64,000 bases of DNA from JAJRXR01 sp041987545. GTDB lineage: Bacteria > Planctomycetota > Phycisphaerae > Phycisphaerales > UBA1924. The stretch lies in NCBI GenBank assembly GCA_041987545.1, contig JBHIWH010000001.1, forward strand, positions 744,001 to 808,000. Reading direction: 5' to 3'. The notes under the pieces were generated by a model. The model made no database searches. It was not told where the DNA came from and saw only the letters and a list, made by a program, of their open reading frames with translations. A program made the position numbers and the translations under genes. Below, one piece after another: positions 1 through 8,003 of this stretch; the first letter of the stretch is position 1, and every line of letters begins with the position of its first letter.

Positions 1-707
1 TGTTCCTCGCCGGCCTGGCCGCGGGCCGGGCCAACGGGCTGTCGTGGGCCGACGCCGTCCGCTTGGCCAACGCCGCGTCCGGGCTCGAGGTCGAGGAGTT
101 CGGCGTCGTCCCCATCCCCATCGAACGGATCCACCAGGAGATTCTCTCATTGCACCTCGGGCACGAGGGAACGCTGCTCACCCGGGAGCAGCTCGGCGTC
201 CGCGTCGCGGCGGCCAGGCGGGCCGGGCGGCGGGTCGTCTTCACCAACGGGTGCTTCGACGTGCTGCACGCCGGCCACGTGGCGCTGCTGGAATCCGCGG
301 CCGCCGAGGGCGACTTCCTCGTCGTCGCGATCAACTCCGATGAATCGGTCCGGGCCTACAAGGGCCCGACGCGCCCGGTGAACTCGCAGGCCGACCGGGC
401 GACGGTGCTCGGCGCCCTGGCGGCCGTGGACGCCGTCGTCATCTACGACGAGGACACGCCCGTCGAGCTGCTCGAGGCGATTCGCCCAGACGTGCTGGTC
501 AAGGGCGGGGAGTACGGCGAGGGGGAGATCCAGGGCGAGGGGCTCGTCACCGGCTACGGCGGGCGGGTCGTCCGCGTGCCGATGCGGGAGGGGCTCAGTT
601 CGAGCCAGGTCCTGGCCCGGATGGGGCGCCCGGAGGCCGAGCGGGACCGGTCTGCGGAGGTCCACGCGAAGTATGTGCTGGACCGGACGCGTTCGGGCGA
701 CCGATAG
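1..707 (+). CDS. hldE: D-beta-D-heptose 7-phosphate kinase / 1-phosphate adenylyltransferase, 3' part
   Basis: Makes ADP-heptose precursors for surface polysaccharide: a PfkB-type kinase phosphorylates heptose 7-phosphate and a nucleotidyltransferase activates the heptose 1-phosphate. The reading frame is open from the first base and begins with the conserved end of a PfkB kinase (W-A-D-A-V-R-L-A-N-A-A-S-G-L-E). A complete cytidylyltransferase-like domain follows, with the FTNGCFDVLHAGH nucleotide-binding motif near base 240 and a VKGGEY motif near 500. The start lies outside the window, so this is a C-terminal fragment of a fused HldE. The ending L-S-S-S-Q-V-L matches the usual end of the domain. 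Eight bases separate it from the next gene on the same strand. Confidence 0.93.
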   Translation, partial: FLAGLAAGRANGLSWADAVRLANAASGLEVEEFGVVPIPIERIHQEILSLHLGHEGTLLTREQLGVRVAAARRAGRRVVFTNGCFDVLHAGHVALLESAAAEGDFLVVAINSDESVRAYKGPTRPVNSQADRATVLGALAAVDAVVIYDEDTPVELLEAIRPDVLVKGGEYGEGEIQGEGLVTGYGGRVVRVPMREGLSSSQVLARMGRPEAERDRSAEVHAKYVLDRTRSGDR

Positions 708-714
708 GCGCAGG

Positions 715-1182
715 ATGCCGAGCGGGCGCCCAGAGCGGTGCGTGCACGTCGCGGTCGTCGACCCGCGGTACGCCGGTCCGATCCTCGCGGGCGAGAAGAC
801 GATCGAGGCGAGGTTCGGCCAGACCCGCCGGGCGCCCTACGGCCGGGTGCACGCGGGCGATCGCATCTACTTCAAGAAGCGCTCAGCCGGGTACTTCGCC
901 GCCGCGGAAGTCGAGCGCGTGCTCACGCTCTCGGAGCTGAACCCGGACGCCGTCGATGACGTCCGCGACGCCTTCGGCGACCGGATCGGCGGGACGGACG
1001 AGATCTGGCGCCAGATGCGGCATCGCCGCTACGCGACGCTTGTGACGATCTCCGGCGTGACGCCGACCGACGAGGGGCCCGACCTGAACAGGTGGGTCGG
1101 GTCGGCGAGGCGCTCGGGCTGGCACGTGCTGCCCGCCGAGGCGGCCCTCAAAACCGGTCCCGCAGTCAGCGCCAGTCGATGA
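715..1182 (+). CDS. ASCH-domain protein
   Basis: A 155-residue soluble protein. The first two thirds (V-D-P-R-Y-A-G-P-I-L-A-G-E-K-T-I-E-A-R, then a G-D-R-I-Y-F-K-K strand) fit the ASCH fold, a PUA-like beta barrel thought to bind RNA. The ATG at 715 is preferred over an in-frame ATG at 673, which would overlap the hldE-like gene. Its 3' end overlaps the convergent MDR gene by 17 bases. The substrate cannot be told from the sequence. The fold call is fairly secure, the role is not. Confidence 0.7.
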   Translation: MPSGRPERCVHVAVVDPRYAGPILAGEKTIEARFGQTRRAPYGRVHAGDRIYFKKRSAGYFAAAEVERVLTLSELNPDAVDDVRDAFGDRIGGTDEIWRQMRHRRYATLVTISGVTPTDEGPDLNRWVGSARRSGWHVLPAEAALKTGPAVSASR

Positions 1183-2212
1183 CGATCTTGCCCAGCTGTT
1201 CGCCCGCCTCAAGCCGCCGGTACGCCTCGACGCATTGTTCGGGCGCGAAGACCTGATCGACCACCGGCGCGAGCCGTCCCTCGCGGAACAGCGCGGCGAC
1301 CTCGCGGAACTCGTCGTTCGAGCCCATCGTTGAGCCCAGGATCCGCAGCTGATTCCAGAAGACGCGGGCCAGGTCGGTCGTCGCGTCCGGGCCGGTCGTG
1401 CACCCGGGCGTGACGTACGCGCCGCCCCGGGCCAGGGCCTTGATGCACGACAGGTGCGTCGCCTTGCCGACCGAGTCGACGGCCATGTCCACGCCGCGCT
1501 TGCCCGTCCAGGCCCGCACGTCGCGAGACCAGTCCTGACCCTCATCAAGAACGCACAGCTCGGCGCCGAGTTCCTTGGCCTTGTCGAGCTTCCACTGGTG
1601 GCGGCTGGTGACGGCGACCGGGCAGGCGTAGAGCCTCGCGATCGCCAGGGCGCTCGTCGCGACGCCCCCGCCGATGCCCGGGATGAGCACGCTCTGGCCC
1701 GGGCGGAGGTCGCCCTTGGTGACCATCATCGAGTACGCGGTCAGGGCGCACAGCCCGAAGGCGGCGGCGGCGACCGGGTCCGAGTCGCCCACGTCCGCGA
1801 GGTTGGCCGCGGGGACGTTGAACAGCTCCGCGTGCGCGCCCGGCGAGCGGTGCTCGCCGATCAGCTCGAACACGGGCGGCGTGTGCGACGCCGGCGGCTC
1901 ACCGGGTCTCGGGGATGGGGTGACGTCAACTGCTGCGTTGTAGATGACGCGCTTGCCGAGCCAGGACTCGTGCACCCCGTCGCCCACGGCGTCCACGACG
2001 CCGCACCCGTCGCACCCCGAGACACGCGGGTAAGTCAGCTCGAGCCCCGGCACGCCCCGCCCGACCCAGAGGTCCATGTGGTTGAACGCCGAGCACAGCG
2101 TCCGAAGCCTCGCCTCGCCCGGCGCGGGCGGGGGCGGCTCGGCAAAGTCAGCCCGGAGTTCGATGTTCTCGGCGACGGGGGCGCCCTGCTTCGTGACAAC
2201 GACGGCTCGCAT
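1166..2212 (-). CDS. MDR-family NAD(P)-dependent oxidoreductase (zinc-lacking type)
   Basis: A 348-residue medium-chain dehydrogenase/reductase. Residues 1-150 form the GroES-like catalytic domain. The nucleotide-binding fold begins at P178-G-I-G-G-G-V184, a Rossmann glycine motif. The four-cysteine structural zinc loop of classical alcohol dehydrogenases is missing around residues 90-115, so it is closer to quinone reductase or crotonyl-CoA reductase types. The substrate is unknown. There is no Shine-Dalgarno sequence. A TAGCAT box lies six bases before the ATG, which suggests a leaderless message. Confidence 0.82.
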   Translation of the reverse strand: MRAVVVTKQGAPVAENIELRADFAEPPPPAPGEARLRTLCSAFNHMDLWVGRGVPGLELTYPRVSGCDGCGVVDAVGDGVHESWLGKRVIYNAAVDVTPSPRPGEPPASHTPPVFELIGEHRSPGAHAELFNVPAANLADVGDSDPVAAAAFGLCALTAYSMMVTKGDLRPGQSVLIPGIGGGVATSALAIARLYACPVAVTSRHQWKLDKAKELGAELCVLDEGQDWSRDVRAWTGKRGVDMAVDSVGKATHLSCIKALARGGAYVTPGCTTGPDATTDLARVFWNQLRILGSTMGSNDEFREVAALFREGRLAPVVDQVFAPEQCVEAYRRLEAGEQLGKIVIDWR

Positions 2213-2218
2213 GCCGGC

Positions 2219-2224
2219 ATGCTA
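2219..2224 (-). promoter_or_regulatory. -10 box of the MDR gene, leaderless arrangement
   Basis: On the minus strand TAGCAT is followed by six bases (GCCGGC) and then the ATG. That spacing puts the expected transcription start on the A of the start codon. No convincing -35 hexamer was seen. Confidence 0.4.
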
Positions 2225-2253
2225 GCGGGCCTTCGCCGGAACGTGAGCTCGGG

Positions 2254-2505
2254 CTACGTGACTTCCGGGTTGTCGCGGCGTGGCGCCGGGTCCTTCTTCC
2301 AGGGATAGGCAATCCACCCATGGAGACGCTTCTCGGGATCATCGACCCGTTCGAGGCACCCGATGTCCATGTTGTCCCAGATGCCGTGCAGGAGATGCTC
2401 GCGGGTCGCCCGCCGCTCCTCCTTGTTCTTGGCGGGCGGATCGCCGAGGACCCCGGTGTCCTCGTCGGGCACATACCAGCCCTTGTCGATGCGGTAGTTG
2501 GGCAT
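2254..2505 (-). CDS. small hypothetical protein
   Basis: An 83-residue, hydrophilic, tryptophan-rich protein with no signal peptide or membrane segment. It begins M-P-N-Y-R-I-D-K-G-W. The start is fixed by a clear AAGGAG seven bases upstream of the ATG at 2505. It lies 22 bases downstream of the lipoprotein gene 2528-4093 and is probably co-transcribed with it. The family is not recognised. Confidence 0.68.
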   Translation of the reverse strand: MPNYRIDKGWYVPDEDTGVLGDPPAKNKEERRATREHLLHGIWDNMDIGCLERVDDPEKRLHGWIAYPWKKDPAPRRDNPEVT

Positions 2506-2527
2506 GGTGGCTCCTTGGCTGTGGTCG

Positions 2528-4093
2528 TTACTGGTCCAGATCAATGACGAACTGGATGGCGTCTGTTGCCGCGGCGTGCTCCCGGGCACGGAGCTGGGCG
2601 TCGTCGAGTCGGCGCAGCGCCTCGCGGGTTTGGGAGGCGGCGACGCGGAAGCGCTCCTCGCTCGCGGCGGGGGCGTCGGCTTTCGAGAGCCGATCGAGCA
2701 TGTTGCTCGCCGTCTCGACGGCGCCCCGGTACGCGTTGAAGTCCCGGTACGTCCTCGTGCCTCGGTCCGCGTTGATGGCGCCCATCGCGACCATGTCGAT
2801 CGTCGTGAAGTCGTCGGGGCCCCGGGCGGCGTAGGCCGTGGGCTCGGCGGGGACGATCTCGGCCAGGGAATCGAGCCGCGACTTGATCTCCGCGGCCGCC
2901 TGCTGGCGGGGCGAGGACGCCCCGGACGCGTGCTGGGCGAGCACGTCGTACAGGGCGCCGTTGAGCCTGCGGATGACGCTGGTCTCGGCGGGCGTCGGGG
3001 TCGGGATGTTGCCGCCGTATCGGTCCGAGTCGATGACGGCGTGCGTCGGGATGGGCGGGCCGAGGCGCCCGTCGCCCAGGATCGCGCAGTCGAAGCCGAG
3101 GTACCCCAGGACGAGCGGGGTGTCGAAGGTCTCGCTGAGCGAGACGGTCCGCGCGGTGGCGGCCGTGATCCGGACGCTCCCGCCCGGCAGGAGCGTATCG
3201 ACGCCGTTGACGGACGTGGTCTTCTGGCCGTCGGCGATGGTCTTGTTGAGGGCGGCGATGTTGTCCGTGTAGTTGGTGCGGTTGGCGGCGTCGACGTCCT
3301 CGTCCTTCTTGGGCGGCTTGGGTGTGAGGAGCTCGACCGGCTTGGGCGCCCCCACGTCGGCGCCCGCCGCGTAGGAGGACGCGTTCGAGAGGAACACGTC
3401 CATCTTGCCCGTGGCGTAGACGCGGGAGACGACCCTGAGGTAGTTCTGGCGCCCGGTCGCCCCGGGGCCGAAGTTGCGGAGGAAGTCGCGGTTGAGCGCG
3501 GCCCACGCGGTCAGCTGCGCGTACAGGCTCCGGGTATCGACGCCGATGGTCTTGGCCTGCTTGATGGAGATGGACCCGTTGGCGGCGTCGGAGCCGAGCA
3601 GGCTGAGACCGACGGGCACGCCCTGCACGGGGAGGGCGACGCTGAGCCCGCCGCCCCGGCTCGTCGAGAACGAGTAGGTCGGGAACGAGGCGTGGGGCGC
3701 GTCCTTCCAGGTGGACTTGCCCTGCGCATCGCGGGTCATCCAGGTCTTGGGCAGGACGCTGGCGCCCGGGTCGAACGAGTGGCTGTAGAACGTCGGATAC
3801 CCGTCCGGGTCGAGCCGGTCGAGGTGGTTGTCCAGCGGGAGGAACCCGTCCTCGCGGTAGACCTTCTGCTGCTTGTCGATGGGGACCTGGACGAGGAACA
3901 CGTCGCCCGGCTGGAGATCCTCGGTGAGCGGGTAGACCGGGATCACCTGGCTGGCGCGGATCGTGTAGCACCAGTCCTTGGCGACCTTCTCGAGCTGGCA
4001 CTGCTTCGATGTGCAGCAGCCGGAGAGCGCGAGTGCGGCGATGGCGAGCACGGCGAGCAGGCCGGCCGATCGGACGCGGGGTGCGGGCGGCAT
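2528..4093 (-). CDS. large predicted lipoprotein of unknown function
   Basis: A 521-residue exported protein. The N-terminus is a type II signal peptide ending L-A-L-S-G-C, so Cys26 would be lipidated, and more cysteines follow immediately. The body has no repeat or enzyme motif that I recognise. It is rich in beta-type sequence and ends in a helical, charged C-terminal region (about residues 400-521) likely to be coiled coil. The start at 4093 is supported by AAGGAG upstream. It leads a two-gene unit with the 83-residue protein. A role in envelope structure is only a guess. Confidence 0.75.
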   Translation of the reverse strand: MPPAPRVRSAGLLAVLAIAALALSGCCTSKQCQLEKVAKDWCYTIRASQVIPVYPLTEDLQPGDVFLVQVPIDKQQKVYREDGFLPLDNHLDRLDPDGYPTFYSHSFDPGASVLPKTWMTRDAQGKSTWKDAPHASFPTYSFSTSRGGGLSVALPVQGVPVGLSLLGSDAANGSISIKQAKTIGVDTRSLYAQLTAWAALNRDFLRNFGPGATGRQNYLRVVSRVYATGKMDVFLSNASSYAAGADVGAPKPVELLTPKPPKKDEDVDAANRTNYTDNIAALNKTIADGQKTTSVNGVDTLLPGGSVRITAATARTVSLSETFDTPLVLGYLGFDCAILGDGRLGPPIPTHAVIDSDRYGGNIPTPTPAETSVIRRLNGALYDVLAQHASGASSPRQQAAAEIKSRLDSLAEIVPAEPTAYAARGPDDFTTIDMVAMGAINADRGTRTYRDFNAYRGAVETASNMLDRLSKADAPAASEERFRVAASQTREALRRLDDAQLRAREHAAATDAIQFVIDLDQ

Positions 4094-4357
4094 CGGGGAC
4101 GCTCCTTCGGTGTGGGCGCGGGCGCGGCGTGAGGGACGCTGCGCCCGCGCGAGACGCGCTGGAACGGATGAACTCTGCGTACCCCCCATACGGCACGAGG
4201 TCGGACGCATGGTACCGATGGGGGCGGCGAGAACGCAAGCGAGGCGGGCTCGCACGCGCCCGCGGCCGAGGGGCGCGCGCACTCACGCGTGTGTGCCCGG
4301 GGCCGCCGCACTCGGAGTATCCGAGGTTCGTGCGCTCGCGCCGCGCCAAGCGTGCGC
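4094..4357. other. intergenic region with no gene seen
   Basis: Holds the 5' region of the lipoprotein gene and some G+C-rich short palindromes. No coding frame with plausible composition, tRNA or clear promoter was found. Confidence 0.5.
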
Positions 4358-4388
4358 AAAGAAACGCCCGCGTGTGGGAACGCGGGCG
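4358..4388 (-). terminator. rho-independent terminator of the HAF/dockerin gene
   Basis: On the minus strand an 8-bp perfect stem (CGCCCGCG with CGCGGGCG) is followed by a TTTCTTT tract, 57 bases after the stop of the gene ending at 4445. Confidence 0.75.
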
Positions 4389-4444
4389 GTCGCTCGGGAC
4401 ACCGTGTTCAGCGACTCACGCCGACCGGGGGTCTGATTCGGGCA

Positions 4445-5689
4445 TCAGGGGCAGCCGCCGGCGAACTCCCCCAAGAACGCGACCACGTCGGAGAAGTCCC
4501 ACTGGCCGAAGGGCTCGGCCAGGTCGGCCTCCGGGCCCATCGCGCCGAACGCGTTCAGGAATCCCACGACGTCGGAGAAGTCGAGCTGCCCGAACGGCTC
4601 GGCGATGTCCGCCCCGTTGCAGCCCGCGGCGGCGGGGATCATCGCGTACGCCCGCACCTCGCCGTTGAACTCGCCCGTGCCCACGATCACCCCGTCGTCG
4701 GAGATGCCAAGCGCCGAGTTGGAGGTGTTCATGTCCAGGTCCCAGCCCGAGCCGTCGGGGATGAGGTCGGCCAGGGCGTACGTCGTCGAGCCGTCGTAGA
4801 GGAACGGAACGGAGAAGAGCCCGCCCGCGTTGCCGACGACCCAGCCGTTCGAGTTCACGCCCCGGGCCGAGCCCTGCGACGTGTCGGGCGGGAGCGGGAT
4901 CTCGGTCGAGCCGCCCGCCGCGGTCCAGACGAACGGCGTGCCCGAGCCCTGGTTGAGCATGGACGAGCCGACGACGTGCCCGGCGTTGCTCACGCCGAAG
5001 CAGAGCGCGCCGTTGCGCCCGGGCAGGGGCGTGACGGCGGCCGCGGTGTCGGCCACCGAGTCGTAGACGAATCCGACGTTGACCGCCGCGTTGTTCGGAT
5101 CGACCCCATTGCCGACGACCACGCCCGCGTCGTTGATGCGGAAGGCGGTGGTCATGAAGCTGCCGTTGCCGGTGGTTGTCGTGATCGTGGAGGCCGTCTC
5201 GCCCATGTAGATGCACGCGCGCTCGAGGGAGCCGCCGTTGACCGAGCCGACGGCGACGCCCGAGCTGTTGACGCCGTTGGCGCGGCCGAAGGTCTCGCCC
5301 GCGGGCAGTGGCAGCTGGGCGAGCACGCCGTCCTGCCAGATCAGGGGCAGCGGGCTGGAGCCGAAGAACGTGGTGGCGCCCGTGCCGACGACGGCGCCCG
5401 AGTCGTTCGCGCCGTTCGCCACGCCGTACGGGCGCGAGGGCGAGGCGAGGTTTGGCAGGACGACGAACCCGCCGCCCTCGGTCCACGAGAACGGGGCGCT
5501 GCCGGCGCCGCCCAGCGAGCGGCCGAACGCGGTCCCGCCCGGCGAGACGCCGAAGCCCTGGGAGCCGAAATCACCCGGGTCGGCGATGCCCAGCTCGACG
5601 ATGTCGTACTGGGGCGGGCCGGCGAGGGCTGCGGACGCGAGCATCGCGGCGACGGCGATGGCGCACGGACGGGCGGACATCACGGGCAT
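4445..5689 (-). CDS. secreted HAF-repeat protein with C-terminal GC-type dockerin modules
   Basis: A 414-residue exported protein with a signal peptide over residues 1-23 (ends A-S-A-A-L-A-G). The body is built of about six HAF-type repeats (G-V-N-S-S-G-V-A-V-G-S, F-R-I-N-D-A-G-V-V-V-G, G-V-S-N-A-G-H-V-V-G and similar), each closing with an aromatic strand, as in beta-propeller-like extracellular repeat proteins. The last 60 residues carry two D-F-S-D-V-V-x-F-L modules and end G-G-C-P, the Phycisphaerae GC-type dockerin tail. The acidic calcium loop of true dockerins is replaced by A-E-P-F-G. A GGAGG before the ATG at 5689 supports the start. Likely surface-anchored or secreted; ligand unknown. 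Confidence 0.85.
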   Translation of the reverse strand: MPVMSARPCAIAVAAMLASAALAGPPQYDIVELGIADPGDFGSQGFGVSPGGTAFGRSLGGAGSAPFSWTEGGGFVVLPNLASPSRPYGVANGANDSGAVVGTGATTFFGSSPLPLIWQDGVLAQLPLPAGETFGRANGVNSSGVAVGSVNGGSLERACIYMGETASTITTTTGNGSFMTTAFRINDAGVVVGNGVDPNNAAVNVGFVYDSVADTAAAVTPLPGRNGALCFGVSNAGHVVGSSMLNQGSGTPFVWTAAGGSTEIPLPPDTSQGSARGVNSNGWVVGNAGGLFSVPFLYDGSTTYALADLIPDGSGWDLDMNTSNSALGISDDGVIVGTGEFNGEVRAYAMIPAAAGCNGADIAEPFGQLDFSDVVGFLNAFGAMGPEADLAEPFGQWDFSDVVAFLGEFAGGCP

Positions 5690-5866
5690 GGGACGTTCCT
5701 CCGGGTGGAGACCCACCCGCCGCCGGGCCCGTCGGCAACGCACGGACACGCCCGGGGCGTAGGACGAGCGTACCGGCCGGGCCGACCGGAGAGAACGGCC
5801 GTCCCGCCCCAATGTCGCGGGCCCGCGGAACCGGGAGTCAGCCCGAGAGGCGACCGAGGCGCGCAC

Positions 5867-5892
5867 AAAAAACCCCTCGCTCGTGCGAGGGG
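5867..5892 (-). terminator. terminator of rplS
   Basis: Minus-strand stem CCCCTCG with CGAGGGG followed directly by TTTTTT, 27 bases beyond the rplS stop codon. Confidence 0.88.
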
Positions 5893-5919
5893 CTCGTGGT
5901 TCGAGTCGGCCCACCCGTC

Positions 5920-6312
5920 TTACTTCTGGACGGTCTTCTCGCCCTCGACGTGCTTCATGCCACGCCGACGGTCGCGGAGGCGGCGGCTCTTGCCGACGCG
6001 GTCGCGGAGGAAGTACAGCTTGGCACGCCGGGCGTCGGCGCGGCGGACGACCTCGATCTTCGAGATCGAGGGCGTGTTCACGGGCCACGTCCGCTCTACG
6101 CCGATGTCGTCGACGACGCGCCGGACCGTCATCATCTCGTTGATGCCCCGGCCCTTGCGGGAGATCAGCACGCCCTGGAACACCTGGACGCGCTCCTTCT
6201 CGCCCTCCACGATCCGGACGTGGATGTTGAGGGTGTCGCCGACGTCGAAACGCGGGAGATCCGTCTTGAGCGACTCGGCGTTGATGGACTCGATGAGCTG
6301 CTGCGTGCCCAT
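5920..6312 (-). CDS. rplS: 50S ribosomal protein L19 (bL19)
   Basis: A 130-residue protein. It has the typical bL19 beginning (D-L-P-R-F-D-V-G-D-T-L), the G-V-L-I-S-R-K-G-R-G core and a basic K-L-Y-F-L-R-D-R-V-G-K-S-R-R end. L19 sits at the 30S-50S interface. The C-terminus is about 15 residues longer than in most bacteria and is charged. It lies downstream of trmD in the same direction, which keeps the classical trmD-rplS order, with a terminator behind it. Confidence 0.97.
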   Translation of the reverse strand: MGTQQLIESINAESLKTDLPRFDVGDTLNIHVRIVEGEKERVQVFQGVLISRKGRGINEMMTVRRVVDDIGVERTWPVNTPSISKIEVVRRADARRAKLYFLRDRVGKSRRLRDRRRGMKHVEGEKTVQK

Positions 6313-6400
6313 GGCGGGACCCTCTGGGGGCTGGAGGCTGGTCTAATCCCCGGCGGTCCGGGGGGCCTGAAGGGTAGGCGGGCGCCCGAGCAGCGTCTCG

Positions 6401-7225
6401 TCAGGGGGCCTCGGGGGCCGGTCCGGGGGCCGGCGGCAACAAGTCCGGGCGTCGGGCCCGGGTCCGCTCGGCCATCTGCGCCAGGCGCCAGCGGGCGACC
6501 GCCGTGTGATCCCCCGAGAGCAGGACCTCCGGCGCCTCCATCCCCTCCCAGACCCTGGGCCTGGTGTAGTGCGGGCAGTCCAGCAGGCGGGCGCCCTCCG
6601 GGATGCCCAACTCCCGCTTCCACTTGGCCAGGGTCTTCGGGTCGATGTCGTCGGCGTCGGGGGTCGTGGTGGGGGGCGGGGCGAACGAGTCCTGGTGGGC
6701 CGACGCGTCGTCGCCCAGCACGCCCGGGATGAGCCGGGCGACCGCGTCGATCAGGACCATCGCCGCCAGCTCGCCCGAGGACAGCACGTAGTCGCCGACG
6801 GAGACCTCGAGGGGCGCCAGCTTCTCAATCACGCGCTCGTCGATCCCCTCGTAGTGCCCGGCGATGAGCAGCAGGCGCGGCTCGGCCGCCAGCCGTTCGA
6901 CGAGCGGCTGGTCGAGTCGCTTGCCCTGGGGCGTGAGCAGGACGCGCGTCGCGGGGCGCGGGTCGAGCGCCTCGGCGTGCGCCGCCGCGTCCCACAATGG
7001 CTGGCACATCATCACCATGCCGGGCCCGCCGCCGAACGGGCGGTCGTCGGTTTTGTCGTGCTTGTTGCCGGCGAACTCGCGGATGTTGGTCGCGTGCAGG
7101 TCGAGCAGGCCCGAGGCCCGGGCCCGGCCCGGGATGGACACGCCCATCGCCGCCGGCGCCTCGGCAGAGAACATCTCCGGGAAGGTCGTCAGGACGTCGA
7201 TCCGCATGGCCGGGGCGCTGCTCAC
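6401..7225 (-). CDS. trmD: tRNA (guanine-N1)-methyltransferase
   Basis: Methylates G37 of tRNAs reading codons with G after the anticodon, preventing frameshifts. The SPOUT hallmarks are all present: G-G-G-P-G-M around residue 68, G-H-Y-E-G-I-D-E-R-V around 123, L-S-S-G-E-L-A-A around 148 and D-C-P-H-Y-T-R-P near the end. The start is taken as the GTG at 7225, which has AAGGA six bases upstream. An ATG at 7207 lacks a ribosome-binding site but would give the more usual M-R-I-D-V-L-T N-terminus. A linker near residue 185 is proline- and threonine-rich. Followed by rplS. Confidence 0.96.
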   Translation of the reverse strand: MSSAPAMRIDVLTTFPEMFSAEAPAAMGVSIPGRARASGLLDLHATNIREFAGNKHDKTDDRPFGGGPGMVMMCQPLWDAAAHAEALDPRPATRVLLTPQGKRLDQPLVERLAAEPRLLLIAGHYEGIDERVIEKLAPLEVSVGDYVLSSGELAAMVLIDAVARLIPGVLGDDASAHQDSFAPPPTTTPDADDIDPKTLAKWKRELGIPEGARLLDCPHYTRPRVWEGMEAPEVLLSGDHTAVARWRLAQMAERTRARRPDLLPPAPGPAPEAP

Positions 7226-7245
7226 ACCTGATCCTTGGCCCGAGC

Positions 7246-7259
7246 GGGGGCGAACCCCC
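7246..7259 (-). other. UUCG-looped hairpin in the trmD leader
   Basis: On the minus strand GGGGG-TTCG-CCCCC forms a 5-bp stem with a four-base TTCG loop, ending about 20 bases before the trmD start. It may affect mRNA stability or translation of trmD. Confidence 0.4.
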
Positions 7260-7279
7260 CTGGGCGCTCAGAATCGGCG

Positions 7280-7308
7280 AAAAAAAGTCCGGCGTGGTGG
7301 AGAGCCGG
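7280..7308 (-). terminator. terminator-like hairpin upstream of trmD
   Basis: On the minus strand CCGGC, a ten-base loop and GCCGG are followed after two bases by seven T residues. It lies only 54 bases before the trmD start. It could stop transcripts entering trmD from upstream or act as an attenuator. It could also be an accidental mirror of the A-rich start of the plus-strand RNA candidate. Confidence 0.45.
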
Positions 7309-7940
7309 TGCACGATGGGTGTGCCCGGGGCCCCATCGTGGGGACAAACCGGGGCAAAGCCGGTGGTGAGCCGGCGGAGAAACTGTCGGCCGAATCGGGC
7401 GTGTTGCACGCCGTTTCGGTGACGGTAGAGTGCCCCCGTCGCAACGAGCACGGGGGCGAGAGCCACCGGGCGAGGGGCGGCTGCGGGCGGCAGCCCAAAG
7501 AGGTGGAGTCGCGTCCTGCCAGGCGCGGCGAGGCGGTCCCGGCGGGACCCGGACAACGCCACGGCTCGGAGCGCCAGATTCCCGGGAGACCGGGCGGCGG
7601 ACCGGACCCTGGCCCGGGGACAAGCCCGTCAGAGGACAAGAAGCCGACACCGACGCGGCGTGACGACTGGTCGTCCGCGTCGGCCTCGCTCGGAGCCCCT
7701 CGGGGAGCCGGCAGGCGAGGAGAAAGAAAGCGGCCCCGTGCACAGGGGTCGGGCTCGGGGAAGTGCCGGTCATGCGAGGCCGGCGTGGAAACGGGCGAAG
7801 CGCCGCTTGCCGGGGAGGCCCGGCGGAGACGAGCGACCCTCGGGTCGCGACGAGCCGCCAGACACCGCCCGGGCGAAACGGGAGGCGCCAACGACACGGC
7901 CTAGGCCCTCGCGCGGGGACCTAGGCCGCGATCGTTTTTG
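7287..7940 (+). ncRNA. candidate large structured non-coding RNA
   Basis: About 650 bases without a believable reading frame on either strand but packed with strong hairpins. A 9-bp stem pairs 7311-7319 with 7332-7340. A long compound hairpin spans 7382-7426: outer ACTGTC with GACGGT, then CCGAA with TTCGG, then GGCGTG with CACGCC. Other stems are 7432-7439/7450-7457 (8 bp), 7479-7484/7490-7495, 7535-7540/7544-7549, 7651-7658/7675-7682 (8 bp with an inner helix), and 7684-7689/7715-7720. Near 7810-7850 are two tetraloop hairpins. Unpaired stretches on the plus strand are purine-rich (GAGGAGAAAGAAAG, GAAAC), and the outer stem at 7382 needs a G-U pair that works only on this strand. It is not RNase P RNA (that is at 62.1 kb) and lacks tmRNA and SRP hallmarks. 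The 5' end is uncertain. Confidence 0.55.
7890..7939 (+). terminator. terminator-like end of the structured RNA
   Basis: A 9-bp stem CGGCCTAGG with CCTAGGCCG (7897-7905 with 7920-7928) has an inner CCC/GGG helix. It is extended outward by AACGA with TCGTT and runs into TTTTT at 7935-7939. Confidence 0.6.
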
Positions 7941-7991
7941 GGCTCGGCGGCCCGTGCCGACCGGCCCGCCGTGCGCGCCTGACGCCGCGGG

Positions 7992-7997
7992 TACGCT
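7992..7997 (+). promoter_or_regulatory. -10 box of the serine hydrolase gene, leaderless arrangement
   Basis: TACGCT lies six bases before the ATG at 8004 and no Shine-Dalgarno sequence is present. No clear -35 box was seen. Confidence 0.4.
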
Positions 7998-8003
7998 GCC
8001 GCG

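Noticed and set aside
7404..7431. TTGCAC-N16-TAGAGT as a promoter for the structured RNA
   Set aside because: It lies inside the strong compound hairpin 7382-7426 and would cut the next 8-bp stem in half, so the RNA more likely starts upstream.
7268..7897. A 209-residue minus-strand frame and several plus-strand frames over the structured RNA region
   Set aside because: Pro/Arg/Ser-rich composition, no ribosome-binding site, no recognisable domain; the region is better explained by RNA structure.
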